A stretch of DNA of 64,000 nt from Muraenolepis orangiensis (GCA_027704905.1 CM051016.1:7098839-7162838), one strand, 5' to 3'; positions 45,297-57,345 are shown, counted from the stretch's first letter. The notes: generated by a model from the letters alone, not told the origin. Made by a program: numbers and translations.

Positions 45297-46010
45297 CTCC
45301 TATCCAGCCACGCTCGTTCGTCAAGGCAGAGAAGTGCCTGTTTCACTCCACGTCTGTGGAGTTCCTCGGCCACATCGTGGAGAAGGGGCACACCAGAGCC
45401 GACCCAGAAAGATCGTGAAGGAGTGGCCCTGACCCGAAGATAGAAAGCAACTGCGCCACTTTCTGGGGTTCGCAAACTTCTATCGGGGTTTCATTCGGGT
45501 TTCAGCCATGTGGCCGCTCCTCTCAAGGCCCTCACTTCCACTCTTCGCTCCTTCTCCTGGTCCCCAGAGGCTGAATCTGCCATCTCCGCCTTGAATAACC
45601 TGTTTACCGCAGCCCCGGTACTAGCCAACCCCGATCTTTCCCGACAATTCATCATGGAGTTGGATGCCCCTGATGAGGGCATCGGGGCTATCCTCTCCTG
45701 GAGCTCCATCCCTGAACCTATTTCTCTCAACGCTTTAGTCCAGCGAGGGAAATGACATTTTGGCACTCAACGAATGCCGAACCTGGCCTGAGGGACTCAG
45801 CAACCTTTGGTGGTTTGGTCGGACCACAAGAACCTCACCTTCCTCCGTACGGCAAAGCGGCTGAATTCCAGTCAGACACGCTGGTCCCTGTTCTTCAGCC
45901 GTTTGGACTTCTCCCTCACCTTTCTCCCGGGTTCCCACAATACCAAGGCTGACGCCCTCTTCCCTGAGAGGGCCAGCCCCGTATCGCCCGGGATTTTTCT
46001 GTTGTTTGTT
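45297..46010 (+). pseudogene. Ty3/gypsy Pol fragment (copy 2)
   Basis: Counterpart of 27,290-28,005 with small indels. One extra C at about 45,668 relative to copy 1 changes the frame locally (DAPDEGIGAIL here). Still broken elsewhere. Confidence 0.8.
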
Positions 46011-47232
46011 GGATTGTCGATTTTGCCCTAGACATGTTTGTGTTTGTTTTGGACTTCAGCCTTTTCCCCCCGCAGCACATTATACAACACCCCCTTGTTG
46101 GATTTCCATTTCACGTAAGTCACTTTACATATGGTATGATTACTTCTGTAATTATCACACACATAGTTGATAGTTCACACCTCATATCAGTTTATTCCTT
46201 GGTGCACCATACACACAGTTTTGTACCCGAGACAATGAAGACGCCTACAGTTTTTAAAGCCTCCCACTCTGTCTGTCCTACCTAGGGGGTCTGCCAGCTA
46301 TGATCTGTGTGTGGCACAACACTAACCCTATTAACTAACTGATGTACTCAGTTAAGAAATATAGTTAGAAATGTGTCACTTTATTGTCATTCAAGAGTTA
46401 GGACGTTTTCTTAAAGGAACATTGGAATAGCCGGGGTGGTTTATATATTGCTTTATGTTTTGCTATGTTTTATCAATCTTCTTGTGTACAAGTGATGAAT
46501 CTTACAGCATGTCTCCTTTAGAGGTCAGTGTTTGACAATATCGGTATAGGTGACGTGCTACAAGCCCTTATCCTCCGTGGTCTTTGGTCTTTTCCATGGT
46601 CATTTTCTCACCGCTTGGTTTTCCACGGTTGTTCCACAGTTCCCCATTTCCAGGGTTGTTGCCCAGTGGTGGTTGAGCCATTTGAGTCATCTTAATCTGT
46701 TGGCATCATACCCAGAGGAGTGTTTGATTCCGACTTGTTACTTGCAATACCATGCTTGAGTTATACGATGTTCACTGCATCAGTCCGACACAATTCTACC
46801 CAAAGGCACCATCTCAGGCAACTTCTCAAGGCTTGTCTTTCTTTTCTCAAAATAGCAGCAGCAAGAACCTGAGAACGAGACAACAGTAAGCAGCCAACAG
46901 ACAAGGGTTAGGGAATACTAGGAGGTCAGGAAACCTCTGCATGCATGATGATGATGATGTCTGTTTTGCTTTCCTTCAATGGAAGGAACAAAGGCATATT
47001 GTCAGTTGTTGCCTAGAGACAAGAGACAATTTTACTATAGCAACCACAACCACTGTACTGTTCTCAGAACGCTCACATAGCATTCTTCCACTTATCAAAC
47101 CAAGCTGCCTGACAGTTGACTATCTGAACTTCTATCAAAACCACACAGTCTCTCCCGTCAACCTTGACATCTGTGATTACCGCTAATCTATAGCGCCCCC
47201 GGTGGGCCCTGCTGGTAACGTAGCTCAGAGTT
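46011..47232. other. Spacer, nothing identified (copy 2)
   Basis: Counterpart of 28,006-29,229. Confidence 0.5.
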
Positions 47233-47270
47233 GTTATGTGTACGCTGGCTTAACCCGCCCCCTCACTGTG

Positions 47271-47781
47271 ATAGGCAGCGCAGTAGTACGTCCCGCTATC
47301 GTCTGGCTGCAACTCTGCAATTTCCAGCAAGAATCGGTTCTGCTCAGTTTCCAGAGTGGCCTGGAAGCGACCTTGGCGTCTGTCGTATTCATTGACGATG
47401 AACTGGACGGGCTCCCCGTAGACATGTTGTCTGTACCACGACATGGTGTGGCTGCTGATATCGGAAGCCAGACTGCAGTGGAGCGTTACATTCACACCCG
47501 GGTGAAGCATCAGATCTCCGGACTGAATCGGCGCCGGTACGGCGGCCAGACCTGTGAGATATTCAGGAGGAAGGTCTTCCCTGAGTTATTCTTCAACAAA
47601 CCACAAAAGCGTGCAAATAGTCTAAGCCTGTGTCTCCTGTTTACTATTTTGAGAAAAAAATGATGTGATGTATGTCAAATCTTAAACATGTCTTACCGAT
47701 TTCCCCAGTTATGGTATTAATTAACGACACAGCACTCACCTAACAGGAAGACGTGAACAGGGGAAGAACTGTGACCAGCAT
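47271..47781 (-). CDS. TRBV: TRBV gene V3, copy 2 (leader disrupted as assembled)
   Basis: The V exon (47,551 down to 47,271) has acceptor TATCTCACAG and the same protein as copy 1. RSS: heptamer CACAGTG 47,264-47,270, 22-bp spacer (one G fewer than copy 1), nonamer 47,233-47,241. The leader exon (47,781 down to 47,740) has 42 nt and ends TCTTCCTGTTAG before the donor, putting a stop in the leader frame. One additional base would give the phase the V exon needs, so a sequencing indel is plausible. Confidence 0.8.
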
Positions 47782-49119
47782 GGTGTTGATATGCCTGACG
47801 GCAGAAAAGTGAGGTCACACCTTTCTCTGTTAAACGCCACAACATGCCAACGCACACGGCACCACTCCCACCACTGATGCTGTAGGAAATACTATAAGCA
47901 TTTAAATTTCCAAGTGTATCGTATTTGTGTAGATTTGTCGCTAGACTTGTTTTGACCGATAGGTTCAACCCATATTGGACATCATTCTGGTCAGCAAATG
48001 AGTGTTTGAGCTAGGCAGGTGTCTAAACATATGGTCGTAGAGGGTCAGAGATGACCCAGGACCACCAGACCACAGCCCAATGCTGGAGCCAAAGACAAGA
48101 GACCAGGACCAGAAACAAGGATCTTAAAACCTGGAGGAAACCCAGACCACATAGACAGGATCAGGACCTGAGATCCAGAGTCCTGAACTAGAAGCCAACA
48201 TTAGGACCAGAGCCCAAGACCAGGATCATGATGACACAGGACCCAGAGATGAACCCAGCTCCCGGTGTTGGAGAAGCAAAGTCACCTCCCTCTAGGAACA
48301 ATACGGGAGATAGGGCAGGGAATCACCACTGATTTTATGAATTGATTTGATTCTGATTCACAAGGTCTGAATTTTATTCGATTTCTGAAATGATTCAATT
48401 CAATTTTGATTCAGCTAGGGACATTTCAGTTACACAACCAGTTTTGCTCCAATATAAAAGAGATTCTCAGAGAACTAATATGTAAAGTACAATGAACGCT
48501 TTAACCTGGTGCATTATTAAACATATTCATGTACATTAAGAATTGACCCAAAGCAGTTAAATTAATGTACCTTTTATTTAACATGACCAACCAGTGTTGC
48601 AGCAGCAGTGTAAATAAGGTGGGTACAAACATACCTATTGTAAACATCACTAATACTAAGTGGTTAGTGGTTGGGATACACACTGAATATATCAGAAAAG
48701 AAGAGAAAAGAGAGACCAAATCTTAAGTAAGTAAAAGTAGGGGGAGGGCGGGGGGGACATCTTGTAAAACCACTGGATATTGTCAACCGCTAAGGTTGTG
48801 GCGTGAAGAAGATCTTGTTCCGTGAAGAACCAAAGGTTGCATGGCCACACGAGACAAGCATCCACTGGAAAAGTAGCCTACAATACAAGAGTGATCTCCC
48901 TCTGCCTGTACACCTGCCCATTGTCTTGTTAATGTAGTATCATAACTGTACTGTATGTATTTTGTGTCGTACATATTTGTGTTTTAAAACCTTAAAACTA
49001 AACTACACAACTCAACTAAACAATTCAAACTTAAAACTAAACTTAATAAATATATAAACAATTTTTTTCATGAATCGATATCGAGATCATTTTTATGATA
49101 TTATTTTTAAACCCACCCC
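47782..49119. other. V3 upstream spacer
   Basis: Counterpart of copy 1 up to about 49,033, then unique. Nothing recognised. Confidence 0.5.
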
Positions 49120-49158
49120 TTTTTCACTCTGGGAGTGGCATCAAACCACATCACCGTG
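49120..49158 (-). other. 23-RSS of the 49.2-kb V pseudogene
   Basis: Heptamer CACGGTG on the minus strand (49,152-49,158), 23-bp spacer, nonamer AGTGAAAAA (49,120-49,128). Confidence 0.65.
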
Positions 49159-49353
49159 TGCCAGCTCTGGCAGCGCAGAAGTACACAGCCGAGTCCGATT
49201 CAGCTGCCTCTCGAACAACCGGTGGTCGTCTCTGCGTCGGTACCAGCTCATATACCTGTAATCGCTGTCGTCGTGGCTGCAGACGATCTGGATCTCTTTG
49301 GCACCTTTCTTGACTATTTGGGAGGAAGATTGGTAACACTTTGAACTTGTCAC
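49159..49353 (-). pseudogene. TRBV: TRBV pseudogene with deletion and frameshift
   Basis: After acceptor CCGTTGACAG it reads QIVKKGAKEIQIVCSHDDSD then YRYMSWYRRR (first Cys and Trp). FR3 follows in another frame as REAAESDSAVYFCAA. About 107 bp (CDR2 and most of FR3) is missing compared with the related V5, and the junction shifts the frame. It belongs to the same subgroup as V4 and V5 (CSHDDS motif). Not expressible as a V domain. Confidence 0.8.
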
Positions 49354-49599
49354 CTGTCAACGGACAATTAAAACAGTAAATATGAGATAATTGAGAGTGA
49401 GAAAAGGGCCGTAAAGGGGAAATAGGACTGAGGTGAAATACAGACAAGGAGAATTTCAAGGCTGTATCAAAATGGAGGCATCCTGTACAGTCTTCCAAGG
49501 GAAGAGAACCTTATGTGTTATTGTAGTTATGTTCTTTGTCATGTTCTCTTTCAGAATCCTTAGCACCTCATCCAAAGATGCAACATATGTCCATGGTCT

Positions 49600-50484
49600 A
49601 TCTATGGTGTGTGTGTGTGTGTTAAGTGTGTGCGTGTGTTTGCATGCATGAAAAATATTGATTTAAACATCTGTATTGCCTCCTAGAGCAATTATAACGA
49701 CATGTCAGATACATGTATAATTACCATTGTCACTCTGAGGGAAACAAACATGAATACATAGATGACAGTATGTGTTCGAAAAACTGTTACAAAATAGCAA
49801 TTAAATGATCTTTTGAAAAACCTTTGTATCTTTTTAATAAAAACACATATTTGAACATTTTTGATGATTTTTCAATTTGTAGTTTCGTACCTAGAGAAGC
49901 AGAAGAGGTCTGTGACTCTGATCCGGTTAGCTTACAAGAGTAGTGAAAAAAGTCCAAACTATATTACAGTATGAAGTCAGGCAGTCAGTTTGTTCTCTCC
50001 GACTCCAACTCTGATCAATTATAATTCAAAGGAATCTTGCAGTGGACACCTAAGGCATCTCAATAGTAAAGTATATAGTAAATAGTACATAGTATAGCAT
50101 ATAGTGTTCAATTGTAGGGAATTCATACTACGGGAGGGAATGGGAAGTAAGCATTCCATTGTACTTCTTAAATCTTAAAAATCTTGAGAATCTTGATAAT
50201 CTTCATTTTAGGAAAATGCTTTAAAAAATACTCATCCCTGGATTGTTATTGTCTGATAGGTTAACATCATTCTGAGAATGATTGGGTGGACCCCCCATTC
50301 ATTGATCTGACCCTCATATTTGTCAATAAACGGTCAATAATCGGTTAGTAGACAATACAGTATTGAATTAGCATTCTAATCTTTATCTTTGATGTTTTAT
50401 CCAATGAACAAAACGTACAAGTCAAAGTTGACAGGGATGAATAGTGTGGGATGTGTTGGAGCGTTGATCAAAGTGTAGATTTGG
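49600..50484. other. Spacer with a LINE 3' tail fragment
   Basis: 50,131-50,215 carries ACTACGGGAGGGAATGGGAA and GTAAGCATTCCATTGTACTT then AATCTT repeats, the tail of the LINE 3' UTR-like repeat. Nothing else is recognised. Confidence 0.45.
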
Positions 50485-50512
50485 GTTTTGAGTGAAGGAC
50501 CACATCACCGTG
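50485..50512 (-). other. 12-RSS attached to V4
   Basis: Heptamer CACGGTG on the minus strand (50,506-50,512), spacer of exactly 12 bp (50,494-50,505), nonamer ACTCAAAAC (50,485-50,493). The related V5 has the same nonamer ACTCAAAAC and the same spacer start ATGTGG, but a 23-bp spacer. At 22-23 bp V4 has only CAAATCTAC or AAATCTACA. V4 thus appears to have lost 11 bp, one helical turn, from its spacer. Confidence 0.85.
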
Positions 50513-50964
50513 TACTGCCGGCACAGAAGTACTCCCCAGAGTCATTTGCCTCGGCCCTCAGACGTACCAGCGTTCCTCTCGTCACGTTCTCTCTCCTCAT
50601 CTCAAATCGACCTTTGAACTCTGCCTCGTAGGTGGGGTCGCTTGCTACGTAGTTGTAGCATATCAGACTCAAAAGGTTGCTGCTGGGCCTTTGCTGCCGG
50701 TACCAAAGCATCGTGTTGAAATCGCTGTCATCGTGTTCACATTTGATCTCCACACGGGCGTTTTCCCGAAGTATTATGGGGTGGGATGGCTGGAATGTCA
50801 CACAGTTGATCACACCTGTGTACAAAAAGCAGAGAGAGATAGAAAGTAATTTTTTTAAGAAAATACATAACATTAGTACATTTTATTGAAGGCAGAATTA
50901 TGAGAGAAACTGTACATAGAAGTCGAAGAAAAGTCAGGACAACCCCAACCACTGCAAAAGACAT
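50513..50964 (-). CDS. TRBV: TRBV gene V4, intact coding, 12-bp RSS spacer
   Basis: Leader exon (50,964 down to 50,916) encodes MSFAVVGVVLTFLRLL with donor GTACAG in phase 1. The V exon (50,815 down to 50,513) follows TTTTTGTACACAG and reads VINCVTFQPSHPIILRENAR then VEIKCEHDDSD (first Cys), MLWYRQQ (Trp), and LVRLRAEANDSGEYFCAGS (second Cys). No stop or frameshift. Coding sequence and splice sites look functional, but the RSS has a 12-bp spacer, the class also used on the 5' side of TRBD, so standard V to D joining would break the 12/23 rule. Confidence 0.9.
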
Positions 50965-51103
50965 CTTCTCCAAGTCGCTTTAAGACAGACGGAACAGTCA
51001 GACAAGTCGGTCCCCCTTCCAGAAGCCGTCGGTTTCGTTAAGACCAAGACACGCCCTCTCTTCCCTTGAACCGTTCATCGCCAACTCTAAAGAGAAGAGG
51101 AGG

Positions 51104-51142
51104 GTTTTGAGTGAGCACACCATCCCAACCCACATCACTGTG
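51104..51142 (-). other. 23-RSS of V5
   Basis: Heptamer CACAGTG on the minus strand (51,136-51,142), 23-bp spacer, nonamer ACTCAAAAC (51,104-51,112). Confidence 0.88.
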
Positions 51143-51658
51143 TTCACTGGCAGCGCAGAAGTACATGGCCGTATCCGCCACGGCGGCCTCCCGCAACACC
51201 AGTGCTCCCCTCAGCCCGCCCGTCATTTGGATCTCAAACCGCTCTTTAAGGCTGTCGGCTGTACCGGCTGCGTAGTTTGAACCGAGCAGGACCAAGGGGA
51301 GCGAGCCCCCCACTCCTCTTCTCTGCAGGTACCACAGCATCACATACAGAGAGCTGTCGTCATGGCTACAGTTCATCACCACCGCCTGCTTGTCCGGCAC
51401 GATCTGAGGGCCGGACATCTGAAACGTGACACATTGGACCTCAACTGTCGAGGAAAACAAAAGTTAGGCTTGAGTTAGAAAAACAAACACTTGATAGGAG
51501 AGAATAGAGCTCTAAAGGAATGAAAAAAAGGAAAGCAGCAGTAGTTTGACCTGAAATAATATACTTTCCAGATTAAAATAACAACAACCATATAGCAGCT
51601 TACACAGAGTGAGGATGGAGAGAATTCCTATCTCATGCAGTAAATGGCTGACAATCAT
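51143..51658 (-). CDS. TRBV: TRBV gene V5
   Basis: Leader exon (51,658 down to 51,604) encodes MIVSHLLHEIGILSILTL with donor GTAAGC in phase 1. The V exon (51,444 down to 51,143) follows TTTCCTCGACAG and reads EVQCVTFQMSGPQIVPDKQA then VVMNCSHDDSS (first Cys), MLWYLQRR (Trp), and ALVLREAAVADTAMYFCAAS (second Cys). Frame intact, consensus heptamer. It is the closest relative of V4 and of the 49.2-kb relic and looks functional. Confidence 0.9.
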
Positions 51659-52264
51659 TTCTGATGGGAAGATGGGCCGACTGATCAAGAAAATGGAATT
51701 TTTTTTTTTTGTGTGTGTGTGTTGGGGAGGAAGGGAGGGGAGCGGTATATTTTGATTCTCTGACTTTGATTCTCTGTGTTTTGCTTCCACCTATCGGATA
51801 AAACGATCCAACTTCTAATATTACTGTATACCCCAGTAGTTGAGATCAAGCGTTTTCCCTGTTGGTCCTGTTGGTTGGTGTTCCTTATTTCTTTCCTTTT
51901 TGGTTCATTTCTATCTTTCTTAATATTGCAGCTCCCTGTATTTTAATTTTGTGTTTGTGTTGCATGTAGGACAATCAGTTTAATAGTCTCAATTGCTAGT
52001 CTCTTGTGTCAAGATGAATGCAACATTTTAAATAATAGTATTATGTAATTCATCATACTAAACAATAAATATTTATTTTTAGAAATTTCATTCAAGGTTA
52101 TTTATTGGCCCACACAGATATGTACGGATGTGGCCCACAGATATGAACCAAAAATGGAGGAAGTGAAAAGGTGGTCTGGAAACACGTTGAACTGGAAACT
52201 GAAAGAGCACACCTGCTTGTCCTGTTCTGTTGGTAGAAGTTTTCTCATGATGACGTCACCCTCA
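51659..52264. other. Spacer, nothing identified
   Basis: A short T/GT run lies at 51,699-51,722. No gene is recognised. Confidence 0.5.
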
Positions 52265-52658
52265 ACATCAAGTCAAGTCAAGTTTATTGTCACTTCACAG
52301 TTTACACAAGTATAAAGCAGTGAGTGAAAATCATATGTGCAATACCCGACGGCAGACAGCAGTTATAAAAATAAGATAGAATAAAAACAGAATAGAATAA
52401 AAGAAGTAAAAAAAGCAAAACAAAACTGTAAAAAGTGAAATACCTAAAAATAAAAATGCAATTTATAAAATGCAATATATCAAGCACAGAAAAAGAGCAA
52501 TATGTATATATAAATCAATGTAATAAAATATGCATTGTTATATGCTATACGCCCTTGTTCAGCAGCCTGATGGCCTGGCTGTGGTAGCTGTCTCTGAGTC
52601 TGTTTGTGCGGCACTTGATACTGCGGTATCGCCTGCCTGGAGGTAAAAGTGAATACAG

Positions 52659-53335
52659 TAGTGGTGTGTCGTTCGTGAACGAACGGGTCTTAAAGAACGG
52701 GTCTTTTCAGTCCATCTCGTTCGTTCGTTCACATCGCGGGCAGGAACGCTCCGCGGCGGAGTGATTCGACTGAATCGACTGTGAGTGGACTCGGAGCACT
52801 AGGGAGGGCTGTAGCCCAAAGAGTGAAATTAGGCTTTCTTATTGGTCGAGCTAGGCATCTGAGTCAGGATCGTTCATTCATTCAATGAATGAACGTCATC
52901 GTGGTTCAGAGAGATGACAGCTGATGACAGCTGATTAGATCAGATCGGATAACGGAGTTCTGAACACGACATTGGCTGGAAAGTAAATGAGTGAGTACGA
53001 GAGTATTGCCCGTTATGATTCTGTGATGGGTTGTAAAACAAGTCGTTCATGGCATAAACTGCACGTGAACGACGCAGTGACTACATTTTACATATGGAAA
53101 CAAAACCTGCGTGTGAGAGAAATACATGATTTATTAAAACGTTATTCCCCCACATGCCTGGGTAATACACATTAGTAAAGGAAACTACAACCGGAAACTA
53201 CAACTGGAAGTGATGAACCGGAAGTGGCAAAAGTGACACTGAACGATCTAAAAGAGCCAAAAAAGAGCTAGATATTTTTGGTGAACTGACCGAAGTGAAC
53301 TGGATCCCAGAAAGGAATCATTTTTGCCAACTCTA
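52659..53335. mobile_element. Non-autonomous hAT element with perfect 8-bp target duplication
   Basis: Starts TAGTGGTGTGTCGTTCGTGA and ends TTTTTGCCAACTCTA. It is flanked on both sides by GAATACAG (52,651-52,658 and 53,336-53,343), an exact 8-bp duplication, the hAT hallmark. The termini share the loose hAT pattern TAGNGNTG when read inward. No transposase is recognised; a 62-codon frame at 52,987-53,175 has no known motif. Confidence 0.8.
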
Positions 53336-53599
53336 GAATACAGTTTTTGGCTGGGGTGGGCATTGTCTTTTATGATGCGTTTGGCCTTGGCCACGCACCG
53401 CTGGTTGTATATATCCAGGAGGGAGGGGAGCTCACCTCCAATGATATACTGGGACTGTGGACCATGTGAGTTCCTCGGAGATGTGCACGCCGAGGAACTT
53501 GAAGCTGCTGACCCTCTCTACTGCAACACCGTCGATGGAGATAGGGCCGTGCTCTCCTCTCTGCTTCCTGAAGTCCATGATCAGCTCCTTGGTCTTCTT

Positions 53600-54147
53600 G
53601 ACTGTCACAACCAAAGGTCTGATGACCAAACAAATTATACCTGGACCGGGCTGTTGTGAAGCCAGCCCATCCAGTGAGTGCTTCTAAGCACAGGTCCCGG
53701 CAGGAAATAGACAAGGTGTTTTCCAAAAGTAAAATGATATTTATTAATTAGCATCACAGGCCAATACAATATATATATATTGTCCACACAAAGTGGTAAA
53801 TGGCATAAAGGTACAGTACAGTATCGCATCCACACACAGTGGCAAACGACGGGCAACCTCCACACTCCACTCTGGTCAGTGGCAATGACACAATGACGCG
53901 CGCGGATGTGTGTCACATGGCAGGCTTTATCCACCCGTCCCTCGAGGCTGACTGCCGACAGCCGCCGCTAATCAGGCAATCAGCGCTCTCTAGAGGAGAG
54001 ATGGGCGGCACCTGGGAAGGAGAAACAAAAAGGGGGCCAATACAACGGTGACACACATCAAATACAAATAACAAATATTACATATACTAACCTGATGTTT
54101 ACATGGTGTTACAAATACGATAATAATGATAATGACCAACCCACGTA
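53600..54147. mobile_element. Unclassified insertion in the LINE
   Basis: About 540 bp that separates LINE sequence ending CTTCTTGACTGTCAC (plus strand) from LINE sequence resuming near GTCACATTAACGTTGAGG. The repeated GTCAC on both sides may be a 5-bp target duplication, which would suit an LTR, but I could not fix the ends. Confidence 0.5.
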
Positions 54148-54260
54148 CGTCACATTAACGTTGAGGGCGAGGCTGTTATCCTGGCACCACTGCTCCAGCG
54201 ATCCAACCTCCTCCCTGTAGGCTGTTGCGTTGTCGCCAGCGATCAGGCATCCAATCACAG

Positions 54261-54780
54261 GCTACACACCGCAGGGCTCTTGCTTTTCGGATTGAGATTC
54301 AGAGTTGGTTTATTTGTATATGGTACATTGTACAATGTACAGTGAAATCTTATAGCCAATCTAATATTACATATTTTGCAAATGTACATCCTTACATAAC
54401 TGCGGTACACATGCCGATACGTCACGCCTAACAGCCAATCACAGGACGCAGCAATGCGTGGCACAATCACAATGATGTATTGGCGGTGGTGGACTCTTTC
54501 CATTTTAAAGTTTGGGTTTCATGAGAAACGTTCATTTCATCACTATTGTCGTAAAGATTGAAGTGTTTTATTCATTTGTTGATTCCCGACGAACGAGACA
54601 TTGTAGAACGCTTGTATTTCATTATTCAAGAAAGAGAAAATAACGGATATTAAAAGACATACTTAGATAGTTAGAAGCATTTTAGATGATTCACTAGTGC
54701 TTCCCTAGTAGGGCTACACTAGTCGTATAATATATCCATATTTATATAATCTTGACATTAACCCCTCTGTTTGTAACTGG
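54261..54780. other. Repeat-like AT-rich segment, unclassified
   Basis: 54,295-54,360 (GGTTTATTTGTATATGGTAC, GTGAAATCTTATAGCC) looks like a LINE 3' end in reverse. The rest has no recognisable feature. Confidence 0.4.
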
Positions 54781-55860
54781 TTATTGGAGTTTCTAACCAA
54801 CAGACCCCAGTCAGTCAGGTTAGACAGTCTCACCTCCTCCACCTACATCCTGAACACCAGTGTCCCCCAGGGCTGTGTGCTGAGCCCTCTCCTCTACTCC
54901 CTCTTCACCCACGACTGCACTCCTGTACATGGTACAAACACCATCATCAAGTTTGTAGACGACACAACGGTGGTGGACCTCATCAAGAACAACGATGAGG
55001 CAGCCTACAGGGAGGAGGTCCAGCACTTTGTGGCGTGGTGCGCTGACAACAACCTGGCCCTCAACACCAAGAAGACCAAGGAGCTCATCGTGGACTTCAG
55101 AAAAACCAGAGCTGTTGCGCACGCCCCCACACGACCCACCACAAATGGTGTCTGAGGAAGACATGTCAAATTGTCCATGACACCTCTCACCCCAACCATG
55201 GACTGATACCGTCCTCCCCTCCGGGAGGCGCTACAGGAACCTTTGTTCTAAGTCTAGCAGGCTCAGGAACAGCTTCTTCCCCTCAGCTGTCATCTCACTG
55301 CACCACGATGACCCCCCCCCCCCAACCTTGCCACCCCGCCTTTTCTGCCCACTGTACAAACTCTAAACTCTGCTCACTACATCATAACATCATATCATAA
55401 CTCCCTTTAGTAGCCCTATAGTATCCTACATATCCTACCTCTACCTATAGTTTACATATGTATTGGTTACATACCTGTATGATAGCCATGTCAATTCTTA
55501 CATTTTTACACTTTTACCTACCGTATATATATTAATCTTGTTGATATATTATCAACTGTTGATACAACTGCATATCCCTGCTCACTACATGCTGTGTATA
55601 CATTTCTATATATTTATCCTGTCGATATAATTGCATATCCCTGCTCAATACAGGTTGAATACTTATTTCCTGTATGTATATACCTAGAATTCTGTACATA
55701 TCTTATACATACTTATTTGATACCGTTTTTACACCACTGAAAATTATATATTACCATGCACTTCACTGCAACATTTGCACTCTGGTTAGATGCCACATTC
55801 TTTATGCTATACTATACTTGTGCTGTGCAATGAAAATACGTTTGATTCTAATCTAATGTA
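54781..55860 (+). mobile_element. 5'-truncated LINE: RT end plus 3' UTR
   Basis: Starts inside the RT: SVPQGCVLSPLLYSLFTHDC, IIKFVDDTTVVDLI (catalytic FVDD), LALNTKKTKELIVDFRKT, then breaks after about 120 residues. The long 3' UTR ends CAATGAAAATACGTTTGATT then CTAATCTAATG, the same tail as at 15.9 kb. An independent 5'-truncated insertion of this LINE family. Confidence 0.8.
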
Positions 55861-55898
55861 ATCCTATAATACATGTATTACGATGTACTAAAACTGCA

Positions 55899-55900
55899 CG

Positions 55901-55951
<51 letters not shown>
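55899..55951. repeat. (CA)n microsatellite
   Basis: CA repeat with CGCGCG interruption. Confidence 0.95.
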
Positions 55952-55952
<1 letters not shown>

Positions 55953-56026
55953 TTGGCTATAGTTGACTAGAATGAATCCATAATACAAGTGCAATATGAT
56001 CATAAAGGTGATTTTGACCATTAATG

Positions 56027-56065
56027 TGTTTTTGTACGGGGACGCGCACACTTTACGCCGCCGTG
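56027..56065 (-). other. 23-RSS of V6
   Basis: Heptamer CACGGCG on the minus strand (56,059-56,065), 23-bp spacer, nonamer ACAAAAACA (56,027-56,035). The heptamer departs from consensus at two positions. Confidence 0.8.
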
Positions 56066-56732
56066 CCGCACGGCACCGCAGTAGTACACCCCGCTGTCAT
56101 CCGAGGACACGTTTGCGATCGTCAGGTGGCAGTGGCTCTTCGCCTTCCCCTCCACACTGAACCTGTGCTTGAACTCCGCTTCGAGGGTAGGGATGTGCGT
56201 GTAGATGTAACCTATCGGTACCAGTGGATCACCGAACCTCTTGTATCGGTACCATAGGAGATAGAAGACCTCCGTGTCGCCGTGGCTGCAGCTGAGGGTG
56301 ACGGACGTCGCCTCTGACGTCACAACTGACCCGGTCTGGGTTACCTCGACCACGGATGATGAAACACCTGGCTGGGATGAGATGGCTGGGGGACCAGGTG
56401 GTGGGATTTAATAGTCGTATACAATAATAAATCAATAGAATAGGCTAAAGTATATATATGTTCAATGTGTTGAGGCTAAATACGCAGACGACAGGTGCAA
56501 AACACAAATTAACCAAAAGTAACCATGCGTTCAGTGCTAACCTTTATATACTACTGCTAGATCTTCATGAACACGAAAAACATATATAGAATATAATATC
56601 AACAAAAAATATAGAATAAGGTCAAAAGTCCAAACTTATTTATAATCTACATTTGTATCTCAATTGTTAGTTTTATTATTTACCTGTCGCTAGTAGTACA
56701 AATAAAACGGAGGACATGTTTGTATCTTTCAT
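56066..56732 (-). CDS. TRBV: TRBV gene V6
   Basis: Leader exon ends at 56,684 with donor GTAAAT. It can start at 56,732 (MKDTNMSSVLFVLLAT) or at the inner ATG 56,717, both in frame. The V exon (56,367 down to 56,066) follows CATCCCAGCCAG in phase 1 and reads GVSSSVVEVTQTGSVVTSEA then TSVTLSCSH (first Cys), LLWYRYKR (Trp), and HLTIANVSSDDSGVYYCGAV (second Cys). No stop. Looks functional, with a slightly weak heptamer. Confidence 0.9.
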
Positions 56733-57345
56733 TGCCGTCCTTATCGTTTGAGAGAGTTTAAAGTATGAGGCGCTCCAACTTCACATGGAAACAGTTACGG
56801 TCCCGTGTGTCACATGCCCGCCCCTAGTGGACAGCTGTACAACTACAGTCACATACGTTTAGCTTTACAATGTCACGCCACATTTGTAAATATATACATG
56901 GAAACCATGACTTTAGCCTATTTAAATTCAAAGGTAATCCAATATACACTGCATGTGGAGACATTAGGGATATTCCAAGAAAGACACTTAAGGGTTGTTG
57001 TTAAGTGTAAGTTGTTGTATGCTTTTACATTACATTAAGGTCATTCAACATAGATCATAGGTAGACAAGTTCGGGGGCTTGTGTGGTAGGTTAACATAAT
57101 TCACCCACGGATCTATGGGTGGGGATAATGTTGCTGTACGGACAGTTAAGGGCGACATCTTCTCTCGCTTCCGGTTAGGGTCTTTTCCTGTTGATGCACG
57201 TGTGTTCTGTATTATGCAGCCATGCATTCAATGTCCAGCGTTAACTTGAAAAACACCACCTCTAAACCACCTCCCGTCTCTCGGCACTACAATATAATAT
57301 CTCCTATAATAAATATGTACTATAAAAGTCCTGTAGTGGAGCAGT

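Larger units (their letters stand above)
52265..54260 (-). mobile_element. LINE 3' half with two nested insertions
   Basis: Minus-strand LINE. Pieces in order: AYREEVGSLEQWCQDNSLAL (54,148-54,260), KKTKELIMDFRKQRGEHGPI and FKFLGVHISEELTWS (53,440-53,600), then the C-terminus and 3' UTR down to an AAGTCAAGTC tail at 52,268. It is interrupted by a hAT-type insertion (52,659-53,335) and an unclassified insertion (about 53,600-54,147). The RT catalytic core is missing, so it is dead. Confidence 0.75.

Noticed and set aside
52987..53175. A 62-codon frame inside the hAT-type element.
   Set aside because: No BED finger or transposase motif; the element is too short to be autonomous.
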